A DNA stretch of 64,000 nucleotides from Poriferisodalis sp965116245 (GCA_965116245.1 OZ220497.1:1488001-1552000), one strand, 5' to 3'; numbered from the stretch's first letter, positions 1 to 9,436 are shown. Numbers and translations are program-made. Notes: a model not told the origin generated them from the sequence alone.

Positions 1-1229
1 TCACGCGCACACAACCTCACTAGAACTGACAGGTAGTTGGTGATTTGGGTGATGCCGTGGGCTGTGCGGTGTAGGACTTGTAGTAGGTTGTTGGTGCGGT
101 CGATGTGTCCGTTGGAGGGTCGGCTGGTGTGGTGCCAGTTCAGGATTTCGGGATACCACCTGGCGAGTGTGTCGGCGGTTTCGTCGAACTCGGGAATGTC
201 GCTGGTGCTGTAGAGGTCACAGAACCGATCTAGTGTTTCTAGGGTGCCTTGGTGGTCGTCGGCGAGGTGCAGGTTGTGTAATTCGGCGAGCGCGTCCCAT
301 GCTGTTTTCAGTCTGGGGTGGGTCTCGAAGAGCCGGTGGAGTCGTTCGTGTTCGGCAGGGTTGAGTTTGTCGGGCCGTTTTAGCAGTAAGAACCTGGCTC
401 GTAACACGTCAGGATCGAATCTGGGCTTGACACGATCTGGTTGGCGTTGAATGTCGCGTCGGACCGCGACCAGGCCGTTTTGGAACCATCTGATGACATC
501 GAAGCCGGTCCAGTACGTGACGGGCGTGACCGATGTGTTCACGTATTGCTTGGGTGTAAGCAGTTGAGCCGTCAGACACCACAGTGTGCACACCGCGGCA
601 CCAGCGGCGCCCTTGTTCAGCGAAAAACGATGTAAGTGCGCCTTTGTTGCGGTGCGCGACCATGGCTAGCACTTCACCGGTATCACCGTTCACTAGTACG
701 GTTACGTACCGGTGGCGGCGCTGTATGGAGGTCTCATCCACCAACAGCAACCCCAGTGCTGCTGGCGGCGGTGACGCGCTAGCACACCCGCATAGGCGCG
801 CACTAGTGCCATGATCGTGTGCCAACTCAGCCCGTAACGGCGAGCTACCGCGCTCATGGTCATGTCACGCGCGTCGGTGACTAGCTGACGCGCTAGGCGC
901 GTTGTGAGGCGACCCTCGAAGGCTGGGTTGTGCTCACTGAACCGCAAACCGCAGGCGTCGCAGATCAACCGGCGCCGTTTCCACACCAACGTCACCGAAC
1001 GACCAGAACTATCCAAGTCACGAACCTTCACATCACGGCGGTCATGCACCCTCTCACAGCGCTGACCACAGTTTGGGCACAGCGGGCGACGTTCGCTGGA
1101 TTGAACGGCTGCCACCAGCTCATCGGGCGTGTCGACCAACACCCCGATCACCTCAACGTGCGGCAACCAAAACCGCAGACCAATAGCATCCTTCACCATC
1201 GAGGCCCTCCAGGGTTCGGCGTTCTCCAA
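1..1229 (-). pseudogene. ISL3 family transposase, two frameshifts, 3' end at window edge
   Basis: The N-terminal part (702-1229) has a Cys zinc-binding module (CPNCGQRC, then CDACG), a basic strand and a helix-turn-helix with the segment MSAVARRYGLSWHTIM, as in ISL3 transposases. The DDE core continues in another frame from about 790 to 505 (LLLVDETSIQRRHRYVTVLV, then VVSDGS). Near 504 an extra base shifts the frame again: after HVLDR the expected FDVIRWFQNGL is found in the next frame, and that frame stays open to base 1. Two independent frameshifts make this a pseudogene unless they are sequencing errors. A likely start is the ATG at 1199. Confidence 0.8.
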
Positions 1230-1305
1230 ACACCGATCCCCCCCCGGCCTCGACCCCTACCCAGGGACCCTCAACCCACCCCACCCCCCAAAAACGCGAA
1301 GCCTC
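1..1305 (-). mobile_element. ISL3-type insertion sequence, decayed and cut by the window edge
   Basis: The element carries a broken ISL3-family transposase read on the minus strand. Its outer end at about 1285-1305 reads, on the minus strand, GAGGCTTCGCG followed by T- and G-rich bases, which resembles ISL3-family terminal repeats as I recall them. The other end lies at or beyond base 1, so the paired terminal repeat and any 8-bp target duplication cannot be checked here. The transposase is frameshifted, so the copy is probably immobile. Confidence 0.7.
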
Positions 1306-1308
1306 ATG

Positions 1309-1337
1309 TTGGTTCGGCCCTCGGGGGTGCCTATACT
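1309..1337 (+). promoter_or_regulatory. putative sigma70-type promoter for the RCC1-repeat gene
   Basis: TTGGTT (1309-1314) and TATACT (1332-1337) are separated by exactly 17 bp, immediately outside the end of the insertion sequence and about 135 bp upstream of the chosen start at 1472. The -10 box is close to consensus and the -35 box is weaker. This is a prediction from sequence only. Confidence 0.45.
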
Positions 1338-1471
1338 GCTGCTTCGTTGACTCTCGGGCTGTCTCAGTAGCCCACGATCAGGCGAGGTGAAGTTGCGTGA
1401 TATGGATACGGGACTTCAAGTCCGCGGCGCAGGCCAATTATTCGCAATGCTTGACCGCTCTCGGGGGTGTT

Positions 1472-4400
1472 ATGCGTTCTTGTAGATGGCGGGTGGTGCC
1501 GTTCGTTGGTTCGTTGTTGGTGGCGACTCTCGCTTTGGTAGCGCAGCCAGCGGCTGCTGAGCCGCCGATGTTGCCTGTGAACGTGATTGTGTCTGGTGTG
1601 ACCCACGATTCGGCAATGGTCACGTTCGTTGAAGGATCAGGTGGCTGCAGACCGGAGATCTATGAGTTGAGACTCAATGAGATCGGTGTTGCCGGTTCGA
1701 AGGTTCTGACTGTGCCTGCGACGGTGACGTCTAAGACGTTTGAGGGGCTGACGCCAGCCACGTCGTATCGAATCGGAGTGACACCCCAAGCACCAGGGTC
1801 GTGCAGTCCGGGGCAAGGCGAGACCGTATGGTCCAGCACATTTACTACTAACACAAACTGGCTCGCATTCGTAACCTATAGGGAATGTTACGAAGCGGGC
1901 GGATGGAAACGCAGCAAAACAAGTCCGAACGCGGCATCGTATCCAATCAATCCTGCCACTGACTACAGCTACACCGCTGGCAACATGCTCTACGAGGCTT
2001 GCGTAGCACCACCCACCACAACCACAACCACCACTACTGCGACTACGACGACTACTACTACAACACAGACAACACCGACGACCATTGGTAGTACGTCCGG
2101 GAGTGTCTACACTGCCATCACAGCCGGAACTTGGCATTCGTGTGGGTTACGCACTAACGGTACCGCTACCTGCTGGGGCAACAACACGTCAGGGCAATCG
2201 ACGGTGCCCAGCGGTCAATACAAAGCTATCACAGCGGGAGGTGGGCATTCGTGTGGGTTACGCACAAATGGTACCGCTACCTGCTGGGGCAACAACACGT
2301 CAGGGCAATCGACGGTGCCCAGCGGTCAATACAAAGCTATCGCAGCGGGAGGTGGGCATTCGTGTGGGTTACGCACAAATGGCACCGCTACCTGCTGGGG
2401 CGACAACGAGTTCAGACAATCAACGGTGCCCAGCGGCACATACAAAGCCATCACAGCCAGCTCTGATCACTCGTGCGGGATACGCATAAACGGCACCGCC
2501 GTCTGCTGGGGCAACAACAGGTACGGACAATCGACAGTACCGAGCGGTACATACAAAGCCATCACAGCCGGAACTAGGCATTCGTGCGGGATACGCACAA
2601 ACGGCACCGCCGTTTGCTGGGGCGACAACGAGTTCCGACAGTCGACGGTGCCCAGCGGTACATACAAAGCTATCACTGCCGGGTCGTTGCATTCGTGTGG
2701 GATACGAATAAACGGCACCGCAGTTTGCTGGGGCAACAACAGGTATGGACAGTCGACGGTGCCGAGTGGTCTATACAAGGCCATCACAGCCGGTTCTGAT
2801 CACTCGTGTGGGATTCGTACCAACGGTACCGCCGTCTGCTGGGGTTACAACCAAGATGGACGAACCGACGTGCCGAAGGACAAACCTGCGCCAACGACGA
2901 CTACCACGACAACAACTACAACTACAACTACAACTACTACTGCTGTTACGACTACGACGACGACAGTGCCGTTGGTGTTGTCGAAGCCAGCGAAGCCTCG
3001 CGGATTGGCGGTCACTACCAGCGCGTCTACTGCTGTGTTGTCCTGGAACGACCCCGACGATGCGTCAATCAGCAGCTATCAATACCGTCAAAAGCAAGGC
3101 ACAAGAAAATTCAGTGGTTGGCAGAGGATCACCGACTCGGACGCTGATACGACAACTTACACAGTATCGGGCTTAACAGCCGACACACGGTATCAGTTTC
3201 AGATAAGAGCCGTCAACAACGCGGGCAGAGGACAACCCTCACGAACTATACAAATAATCACAAACCGAACCACACCGCCTTCAACAACAACAACAACCAC
3301 AGTCCCCACCAGCACCACAACGACAAGCACCACAACGCCTAAGCCCGCCGCCACCGAATACAAATACACATCTATCACAGCCGGAGGTGGGCACTCGTGC
3401 GGGATACACACGAACGGCACCGCCGTCTGCTGGGGCAACAACCAATACGGTCAAACCAGCGTGCCGAGCGGTACTTATAAAGTCATCACAGCCGGATATG
3501 AGCACACGTGCGGGATACTCACAAACGGGAGCGCCACCTGCTGGGGCAGGAACAGCTCCGGACGATTGACGGTGCCCAGCGGCACATACAAAGCTATCAC
3601 AGCCGGATACGAGCACACGTGCGGAATACTCACAAACGGCACCGCAGTTTGCTGGGGCAACAACCAATACGGTCAAACCAGCGTGCCGAGCGGCACATAC
3701 AAAACCATCACAGCCGACTGGAGTCACTCGTGCGGGATACTCACAAACGGGAGCGCCACCTGCTGGGGCAGGAACAGCTCCGGACGATTGACGGTGCCCA
3801 GCGGCACATACAAGGCCATCGCATCCGGACCTGATCACTCTTGTGGGATACGCACGAACGGCACCGCAGTTTGCTGGGGCGGCAACAGTTACGGGCAATC
3901 GACGGTGCCCAGCGGTACTTATAAAGCCGTCACAGCCGGATACGAGCACACGTGCGGGATACTCACAAACGGCAGCGCCACCTGCTGGGGCAGGAACAGC
4001 TCCGGCCGATTGACGGTGCCCAGCGGCACCTACAAAAGCATCACAGCCCGGTACGAGCACACGTGTGGGATACTCACAAACGGCGCCGCAGTCTGCTGGG
4101 GCAGGAACCAATTCGGACAATCAACAGCGCATATCAGTCAATACACCGCCATCACTACAGCTGGACACACGTGTGGGATACTCACAAACGGCACCGCAGT
4201 CTGCTGGGGTAACAATAATGACGGCCAAACTGACGTGCCCAGCGGTACATACAAAGCCATCACAGCCGGAAGTCGGCGCTCGTGCGGAATACTCACAAAC
4301 GGCACCGCTACCTGCTGGGGTAGGAACCAATACGGGCAATCGACAGTGCCCAGCGGTACATACAAAGCCATCACAGCTGGACTATGGCACTCGTGCGGAA

Positions 4401-4894
4401 TACTCACAAACGGCACCGCTACCTGCTGGGGTAGGAACCAATTCGGACAATCGACGGTGCCCAGCGGTACATACAAAGCCATCTCAGCCGGAGTTGATCA
4501 CTCGTGTGGGATACGCACGAACGGCACCGCAGTCTGCTGGGGCAACAAGAACCACGGGCGTGCGACGGCACCCAGTGGTACATTCAAAGCCATCACAGCC
4601 GGATACGAGCACTCGTGTGGGGTACGCACGAACGGCACCGCCGCCTGTTGGGGCAGGAACCAATACGGACAATCGACGGCGCCTAGCGGTCAAATCACAG
4701 CCATCACAGTCGGAGGTAGTTACTCGTGCGGGCTGCTTACAAACGGCACCGCCACCTGCTGGGGCAATACAAACTACGGATTATGGGCGGTGCCCAGCGG
4801 CACATACAAAGCCATCACAGCCCAGTGCGGGATACGCACAAACGGCACCGCCACATGCTGGAATCTACACGCATTGTATTTCAGTATCCGTTAG
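1472..4894 (+). CDS. secreted RCC1-like repeat protein with FN3 domains
   Basis: The protein is about 1140 aa. I chose the ATG at 1472, preceded by a G-rich stretch, because it gives a normal signal peptide (MRSCRWRVV, hydrophobic core, AAAEPP cleavage area). An earlier in-frame ATG at 1397 would bury the signal. Order: signal peptide, an FN3-like domain, a Thr-rich linker, seven 37-aa repeats (pattern ITAG--HSCGI-TNGTAVCWG), a second Thr-rich linker, an FN3 domain (about 2985-3265), a third Thr-rich linker, then 13 full repeats and one shortened repeat. Each repeat has the two Cys and the CWG motif of RCC1-like (ATS1) blades, so one or more beta-propellers are expected outside the cell. No sortase motif or membrane anchor is visible. 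The ligand is unknown. Confidence 0.85.
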   Translation: MRSCRWRVVPFVGSLLVATLALVAQPAAAEPPMLPVNVIVSGVTHDSAMVTFVEGSGGCRPEIYELRLNEIGVAGSKVLTVPATVTSKTFEGLTPATSYRIGVTPQAPGSCSPGQGETVWSSTFTTNTNWLAFVTYRECYEAGGWKRSKTSPNAASYPINPATDYSYTAGNMLYEACVAPPTTTTTTTTATTTTTTTTQTTPTTIGSTSGSVYTAITAGTWHSCGLRTNGTATCWGNNTSGQSTVPSGQYKAITAGGGHSCGLRTNGTATCWGNNTSGQSTVPSGQYKAIAAGGGHSCGLRTNGTATCWGDNEFRQSTVPSGTYKAITASSDHSCGIRINGTAVCWGNNRYGQSTVPSGTYKAITAGTRHSCGIRTNGTAVCWGDNEFRQSTVPSGTYKAITAGSLHSCGIRINGTAVCWGNNRYGQSTVPSGLYKAITAGSDHSCGIRTNGTAVCWGYNQDGRTDVPKDKPAPTTTTTTTTTTTTTTTTAVTTTTTTVPLVLSKPAKPRGLAVTTSASTAVLSWNDPDDASISSYQYRQKQGTRKFSGWQRITDSDADTTTYTVSGLTADTRYQFQIRAVNNAGRGQPSRTIQIITNRTTPPSTTTTTTVPTSTTTTSTTTPKPAATEYKYTSITAGGGHSCGIHTNGTAVCWGNNQYGQTSVPSGTYKVITAGYEHTCGILTNGSATCWGRNSSGRLTVPSGTYKAITAGYEHTCGILTNGTAVCWGNNQYGQTSVPSGTYKTITADWSHSCGILTNGSATCWGRNSSGRLTVPSGTYKAIASGPDHSCGIRTNGTAVCWGGNSYGQSTVPSGTYKAVTAGYEHTCGILTNGSATCWGRNSSGRLTVPSGTYKSITARYEHTCGILTNGAAVCWGRNQFGQSTAHISQYTAITTAGHTCGILTNGTAVCWGNNNDGQTDVPSGTYKAITAGSRRSCGILTNGTATCWGRNQYGQSTVPSGTYKAITAGLWHSCGILTNGTATCWGRNQFGQSTVPSGTYKAISAGVDHSCGIRTNGTAVCWGNKNHGRATAPSGTFKAITAGYEHSCGVRTNGTAACWGRNQYGQSTAPSGQITAITVGGSYSCGLLTNGTATCWGNTNYGLWAVPSGTYKAITAQCGIRTNGTATCWNLHALYFSIR
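2105..2873 (+). repeat. first block of seven 111-bp RCC1-like coding repeats
   Basis: Seven consecutive units encode about 37 aa each. Unit boundaries fall at the ITAG segment. Units 1-3 are almost identical at DNA level, and units 4 and 6, and 3 and 5, form alternating near-identical pairs, so the array has grown by duplication of one and two units. The repeats are coding and not spacer-separated, so this is not a CRISPR array. Confidence 0.85.
3367..4870 (+). repeat. second block of 13 full and one partial 111-bp coding repeats
   Basis: This block carries thirteen 37-aa units plus a shortened last unit (ITAQCGIRTNGTATCW). The unit with RNSSGRLTVPSG occurs three times in nearly identical form, alternating with other units, which shows a two-unit (222 bp) higher-order period. 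The final unit lacks the residues between ITA and CGI and runs into a non-repeat tail NLHALYFSIR, then stop. Confidence 0.85.
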
Positions 4895-5366
4895 AGTAGA
4901 CATTTCACATTTGGGATTGACGATGAAGTTATGCCGCGAGGGAAGCCACCGGGAATGTAGCGACACTTCATTACAGCGAGGCGGAGTAGGATATAGCCGG
5001 TCAGTTTGATGCGTCAGCTGAACAGTGGTTAGGCACGGCACGGTGAAGCTCGTCGCGGGTCAACTTGGTCATGGAGTCGTGTGGATGCGTTAATGTGACA
5101 GCACTGATGAGTGATTCGCTCCGGGTTGATTGGTGTTCGTTGGGTTGAGTGGTAGCGGTGTAATCGATCGCGCTGTGTCGGATTGCATGGCGCTTGTTGA
5201 GGCCGTTCTCAAGTAGCGCTATGTTTGATGTCAGCTCAGTTCTCTAACGGGATCACCGCACTGCGTCCGATGCGGTCCGTGACATTGGCACCGACCGGGG
5301 GGCGTGGGGCGTGAGACTCTCCAGTGAGATCAAAACGCCGTCAACATCGGCTTCAAGTCTCAATTC
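4895..5366. other. gene-free stretch between the RCC1 gene and the kinase operon
   Basis: I see no open frame with family resemblance, no RNA gene and no clear terminator in these 472 bases. Short frames occur on both strands but none has coding character. The stretch may be decayed sequence next to the insertion-sequence-rich end. Confidence 0.5.
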
Positions 5367-6836
5367 TTAGCGGTCGCCACGAAAGCGCCTCTGTGAATCG
5401 CCCTGCTCACTGCCGTCTGTGAGGAGTTGGGTAGGTGGCATCTGGGCAGGTAGCAGGATGGTGAATTTGCAGCCAGCCCCGGGTGTTGTATGGAGATGGA
5501 TAGTGCCAGCGTGGGCTTCGACGATGGAGCGGGCGATCGCCAGCCCGAGCCCTGAACCGCCGGTGGCGCGTGAACGGGACTGGTCGTAGCGGAAGAAACG
5601 ATCGAATACTCGATCAGCTCGGGCGGAGTCCAGACCGGGGCCGTCATCCTCAACGACAATCTCGGTGCCGTTCGGAGTTGCTAGCGCTTTGAGACGGATC
5701 TCACAGCCGATGTCGGTGTGGGTCATAGCATTGTCCACCAACGCGGCAATCACCTGTTGAAGTCGCAGCTCGTCGCCGGTTACCTCCATGGCTGTGTCTT
5801 GAATCTCTACCAGAATGGACCGTTCTGGTTGAACAACGCGTGCGTCATTGGCGACATCGGTAACTAGGCGGCTTAGGTTGACGGTGTCTGCTCGTAACGG
5901 CCGTTGCTGGTCCAGATTGGCCAGTAGCAGTAGATCTTCGACCAGATCCTTCATGCGGAGTGCTTCACGACCCATACGGCGCATCATGTCGTCAACCAAC
6001 GCAGGGTCGGCGAAACGGCCATGAGAGTAGAGATCGATGTAGCCCTGAATAGAAGTGAGAGGCGTCCGCAGTTCGTGGGAGGCATCGGCAACGAATTGCC
6101 GTCGGCGCGCCTCAATTGTGTCTCGGTCGTCCAACATCAAGTTGAATGCGTGCGCGAGCTTCCCGGCCTCGGTTCGACTGTCCGTTTGAGCGACCCTTTG
6201 GCTTCGGTCTCCAGCAGAAATAGCCTCGGCAACTCGCGTGACGTTTCTGATTGGCTTGACACCTAAGCGTTCCACCCACCAGACTGCTGCCGCCATAACC
6301 GCCAACACGAGAACACCTACGATGACCACCACCAACAGGAGTTGGCGGGTTGCTCTATCTACCTTCTCTAGGGGAAGTGCAACAATCAGGAAGCCGTTTA
6401 TCTCTGGATGCCATACCGTCCGGATGCGAAATCGCACGCGACCTTGCGAACTGTCTATCGTCACTGCTTGTTCCAGCGCCAGGTCTAACGTGTCTGGCTC
6501 CGCCGGAACTTCTGGTGTGTCGCTGCCAGGTGGACCTTGCTGAAACGGTATCAGTCCCTCCTCGGTAACTAAACCGACGAAGAGGTTCGAGACTGGCGGG
6601 CCGGGATATGTCGACATTTCCGGCAAGTCCTGCGCAAATTGAGCCGGTGCGAATTGCGTCACGGCGCCCTGATACAGGGGTGGAAACGGACTCATGAAGG
6701 GAATCTGCTCAGCAAGCTGATCGTCGACTTGTCCTGTGAGAAAGGACCGTTGACTCCGCACGACGATGTATCCACCCACAAGGATCAATACCAAAAGAAC
6801 TCCCATTGCGGCGAATAGACGCCGACGGAGATTCAC
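5367..6836 (-). CDS. two-component sensor histidine kinase (HAMP, HisKA, HATPase_c)
   Basis: A 489-aa membrane kinase that should phosphorylate the response regulator encoded just upstream. Membrane segment 1 is at about 8-27, a sensor domain of about 135 aa faces outside, membrane segment 2 is at about 165-190, and HAMP follows from about 191. The phospho-accepting His254 lies in FVADASHELRTPLTS. The N box (DNAMTHT), G1 box (VEDDGPGLD), F box (RFFRYDQSRS) and G2 box (GGSGLGLAI) are all present, so it should be active. The start is GTG in a GTGA overlap with the regulator's stop, so the two are translationally coupled. Architecture resembles actinobacterial PrrB/TrcS kinases. The signal is unknown; the surrounding cotH locus suggests an envelope signal (inference). 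Confidence 0.93.
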   Translation of the reverse strand: MNLRRRLFAAMGVLLVLILVGGYIVVRSQRSFLTGQVDDQLAEQIPFMSPFPPLYQGAVTQFAPAQFAQDLPEMSTYPGPPVSNLFVGLVTEEGLIPFQQGPPGSDTPEVPAEPDTLDLALEQAVTIDSSQGRVRFRIRTVWHPEINGFLIVALPLEKVDRATRQLLLVVVIVGVLVLAVMAAAVWWVERLGVKPIRNVTRVAEAISAGDRSQRVAQTDSRTEAGKLAHAFNLMLDDRDTIEARRRQFVADASHELRTPLTSIQGYIDLYSHGRFADPALVDDMMRRMGREALRMKDLVEDLLLLANLDQQRPLRADTVNLSRLVTDVANDARVVQPERSILVEIQDTAMEVTGDELRLQQVIAALVDNAMTHTDIGCEIRLKALATPNGTEIVVEDDGPGLDSARADRVFDRFFRYDQSRSRATGGSGLGLAIARSIVEAHAGTIHLHTTPGAGCKFTILLPAQMPPTQLLTDGSEQGDSQRRFRGDR

Positions 6837-7525
6837 TCTTCAACCCGGAGAGAGAACCCGAACCCGCGGACCGTTTGGATTAAGTGCGGCTCCACGTGGT
6901 CAATCTTGCGTCGGAGATAGCTGATGTAGGTATCGACTACGGCGGAGTTGCCGCCGAAGTCATACGACCACACGTGGTCTAAGATCTGTTCTCGCGACAA
7001 TACCCGACCGCTGTTGACCAGCAGATAGCGGAGCAACTTGTATTCGGTCGGGGACAGATGCACAATCTCACCCGCCCGACTTACTTGATGTGCTTCGTCA
7101 TCAAGGCTCAGATCTGCGCATCGTAGCGCTCGCCCGGCCGTGCTTGACCCGCCGTCTGCTAGGCGAAGCTTGACTCGCGCCACGAGTTCGGCTACAGCGA
7201 ACGGCTTTACCACATAGTCGGCGCCGCCAGTCGTCAAGCCGCGAACGCGGTCGTCTGTACCGTCGCGTGCTGTGAGAAACACAACCGGCGCGTTTGAGCC
7301 TCTATCTCTTATGCGCCCCAACAGTGTGAAGCCATCAACATCGGGAAGCATGATGTCCAAGATGATGACTTGCGGATGGAAGCTGCCCAACAGCTTGATG
7401 GCCTCGGTGCCCGTGGTAGCAACGGCTACCTCAAGGCCAGCCATCTCCAGCGCGAGCTGCACGATGTAGCAGATGTTCTCCTCGTCGTCGACGAGCAGCA
7501 CGCGCGGTCCAGGCTCCTGGGTCAT
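6833..7525 (-). CDS. OmpR/PhoB-family response regulator
   Basis: A 230-aa regulator with an N-terminal receiver domain (acidic pocket DDEEN, phospho-acceptor Asp57 in ILDIMLPD, the conserved Thr in FLTARD and Lys in VVKPFA) and a C-terminal winged helix (SPTEYKLLRYLL, DTYISYLRRKID, VRGFGFSL). It resembles PrrA/TcrA-type actinobacterial regulators. The ATG shares one base with the TAA of the cotH gene (TAATG), and its stop overlaps the kinase start. cotH, regulator and kinase are therefore one operon, and the regulator probably controls the local genes, including the divergent DUF4956-VTC pair (inference). Confidence 0.95.
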   Translation of the reverse strand: MTQEPGPRVLLVDDEENICYIVQLALEMAGLEVAVATTGTEAIKLLGSFHPQVIILDIMLPDVDGFTLLGRIRDRGSNAPVVFLTARDGTDDRVRGLTTGGADYVVKPFAVAELVARVKLRLADGGSSTAGRALRCADLSLDDEAHQVSRAGEIVHLSPTEYKLLRYLLVNSGRVLSREQILDHVWSYDFGGNSAVVDTYISYLRRKIDHVEPHLIQTVRGFGFSLRVEE

Positions 7526-9261
7526 TAGTTGTTGATCGACTCGCTAACCGAATCGGCTTCTTGCTGGATTGTCTCATCACTAACCAGATCAGTCGCCTGT
7601 GCCGTCAGAACTGCTACGCGTGCTGATAGGGCCTCTTCCGCGAACTGGCTCTTCACCAACGCCGACGTGAGCTCGGCTAGCTTCGTTTGATACAGAGCAT
7701 CCAATTCAGTGTTAGCGTGAAACCGTTCAACTAGCTGATTGGTTGGTGGCGTGAACTCACATTGACTGGAGTCGAAATCTGCAGGAAGTTCAAAATCCGC
7801 TGGTAGTTCTGGCATATCAAACTGCTCAAACCCGTAAGGTACTTCCATGCCTTCGGGTGGCTCGCTCCCAGTGCTTTCACCCATATCGCCGTCTCGTGCT
7901 GGCGCCTCAAACACCATCACTGGTTCTGATTCACCCCCCAAAGTTGATTCGTGCTCGTTGATGTAGCGCATATCAAAAGTCCCGAAGGCCCCTTCCAACG
8001 CTAAGTTCATATCCCAAGGAACTACGCTAAATTTATCTGATTCGCGATCCCACCATAGATAGGCGTTATTGCCCGGGCCGTCAATATCGTCCCAATTGTC
8101 CAACAACTCCATCATGGCCAAATATGTAGCAAAAGACTCAACATCTAGTCGTTCGGGTAGTTCCGCTGCAAACGTAGCGTCATCGGCCTCGTTGATAAAT
8201 TCAAGGAACTCAATCAGCGGCGTCAGGTTGGTCACTTTCTTGCCGCCTTCCTGATCAAATACCTCATCGTAGTCCGCAGGTTGGTCTCCACGATACGACC
8301 AGTCGCCTGAACTCTCTGCTTTGTAGAGCGCTCCGGCTGTTGGGAAGTGACGATTCTGCCAGGCATCATCGGAGGGATGTTCTATCATTAGCCGCAACTC
8401 TGGTTGGCTGTCATTCACGCTGAAACGGACGTGCGCAGCAGCCTGAGATGCAAGTCCGGCTTGGTCCAGTAGGTCCAGTGCTACCGCTTCGTTGAGTGAG
8501 GTCTGACTCATGTTCGAACGTATAACGATGTCCGCATACCCCTGGTGGCGTTGATCCTCTGTGTTGCGATTGAGCCTAATCAGCCACGGTAGTTGTTGAG
8601 GCTCTTCCGCCGATGGCAGATCTGGGGGCAAACCGGGTGCCTCAAGAGTAGCTGAGTCAGATGAGTGTTCCTCTGTTTTGTCAGCATTAGTGGTTGAGGG
8701 CGAGTCGGCGTCCGAGCGAGGTTCATGGCCGTCTTCTAGAGCATCTCCACTGGTAGTAAACGGCAGCGGTGTTGGAGTGTTCTCTCTTCGATATACATCG
8801 TAGTAGAAGCACTGTAGAAATATCTCGTTGTCCTGGTCGGCTAACAGGCTGCCGGGGGTATCGAACATGTTGGCGAGACCGGCAAGCGATGAATTACCTT
8901 TGAGTCGGGCGGCGGCATCTTCGTAGACGACTCCATCGATCGTGACGCTCACATCTATCCAGGTCTTTTCACCTGATTTAGATAGTGTCGAGATCATTGA
9001 ATCGTAGTCAGTTTGGTCAAAGGCCAGTTCAATCTCATGCAGAGTAGAGGCGTCAAACAATGCAAGCTCGGTATTGTTAGTTTCTGAGCTTTCTGGTTTT
9101 GTCTCAACCGGTTCAATCTCAACTGGTTCTGTCTCAACTGGTTCCGTTTCGACAATAGGTGGGTTGCTTACGCAACTAGTCAGAAATACCAGAACGAACA
9201 GGACTAGAATTATTGTCACTGGGATTTGGACAGATCGATTTGTCACATGTGCCTCGTGCAT
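7525..9261 (-). CDS. CotH-family (atypical kinase fold) lipoprotein
   Basis: About 578 aa from the ATG at 9261. This start puts a hydrophobic segment and a lipobox (LVFLTSC) at the N-terminus; an in-frame start at 9333 would add 24 residues before it. After the lipid-anchored Cys comes an acidic VETEP repeat linker, then the CotH region with RLKGNSS, DLLDQAGLASQAAAHVRF, a DNWDDIDGPGNNAYLWW segment and VVPWDMNLALEG, the hallmark CotH stretches. An acidic Ser/Thr-rich insert of roughly 60 residues lies between the first CotH segment and the rest. Known CotH proteins are protein kinases of spore coats; non-sporulating bacteria carry CotH next to VTC and DUF4956 genes with no established role. 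It heads the operon with the two-component system. Confidence 0.85.
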   Translation of the reverse strand: MHEAHVTNRSVQIPVTIILVLFVLVFLTSCVSNPPIVETEPVETEPVEIEPVETKPESSETNNTELALFDASTLHEIELAFDQTDYDSMISTLSKSGEKTWIDVSVTIDGVVYEDAAARLKGNSSLAGLANMFDTPGSLLADQDNEIFLQCFYYDVYRRENTPTPLPFTTSGDALEDGHEPRSDADSPSTTNADKTEEHSSDSATLEAPGLPPDLPSAEEPQQLPWLIRLNRNTEDQRHQGYADIVIRSNMSQTSLNEAVALDLLDQAGLASQAAAHVRFSVNDSQPELRLMIEHPSDDAWQNRHFPTAGALYKAESSGDWSYRGDQPADYDEVFDQEGGKKVTNLTPLIEFLEFINEADDATFAAELPERLDVESFATYLAMMELLDNWDDIDGPGNNAYLWWDRESDKFSVVPWDMNLALEGAFGTFDMRYINEHESTLGGESEPVMVFEAPARDGDMGESTGSEPPEGMEVPYGFEQFDMPELPADFELPADFDSSQCEFTPPTNQLVERFHANTELDALYQTKLAELTSALVKSQFAEEALSARVAVLTAQATDLVSDETIQQEADSVSESINN

Positions 9262-9406
9262 TGCCGTATCAAACCACGAAATCTTGGCAGCGCCCTTCGA
9301 CCTAGCTGTGAATTGCCTGAGAGTTAGAAACACAACATTCTCAGATTACTCTTGTATCACTCTCATAATATTCTATGGTGGGGTCACCTATGGTGTAGGT
9401 TCACTG

Positions 9407-9422
9407 CTTGAGTGAACTCAAG
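9407..9422. promoter_or_regulatory. palindromic operator candidate between cotH and the DUF4956 gene
   Basis: CTTGAGTGAACTCAAG is a perfect inverted repeat with 7-bp arms and a 2-bp centre. A second inverted repeat, TTCACT-5 bp-AGTGAA (9400-9416), is nested over it. It lies 15 bp before the first possible start of the DUF4956 gene, in the divergent spacer, a good place for the local response regulator or a repressor to bind. The binding partner is a guess. Confidence 0.45.
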
Positions 9423-9436
9423 TTGCTTCCTAGGTA

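Noticed and set aside
2105..4870. Regularly spaced repeats resembling a CRISPR array
   Set aside because: The 111-bp units are contiguous, encode RCC1-like blades in frame and have no unique spacers.
4065..5009. Long alternative frame of 314 codons through the repeats
   Set aside because: It is a +2 frame shadow of the RCC1-repeat gene; its repetitive Pro/Ala/Arg composition follows from the real frame.
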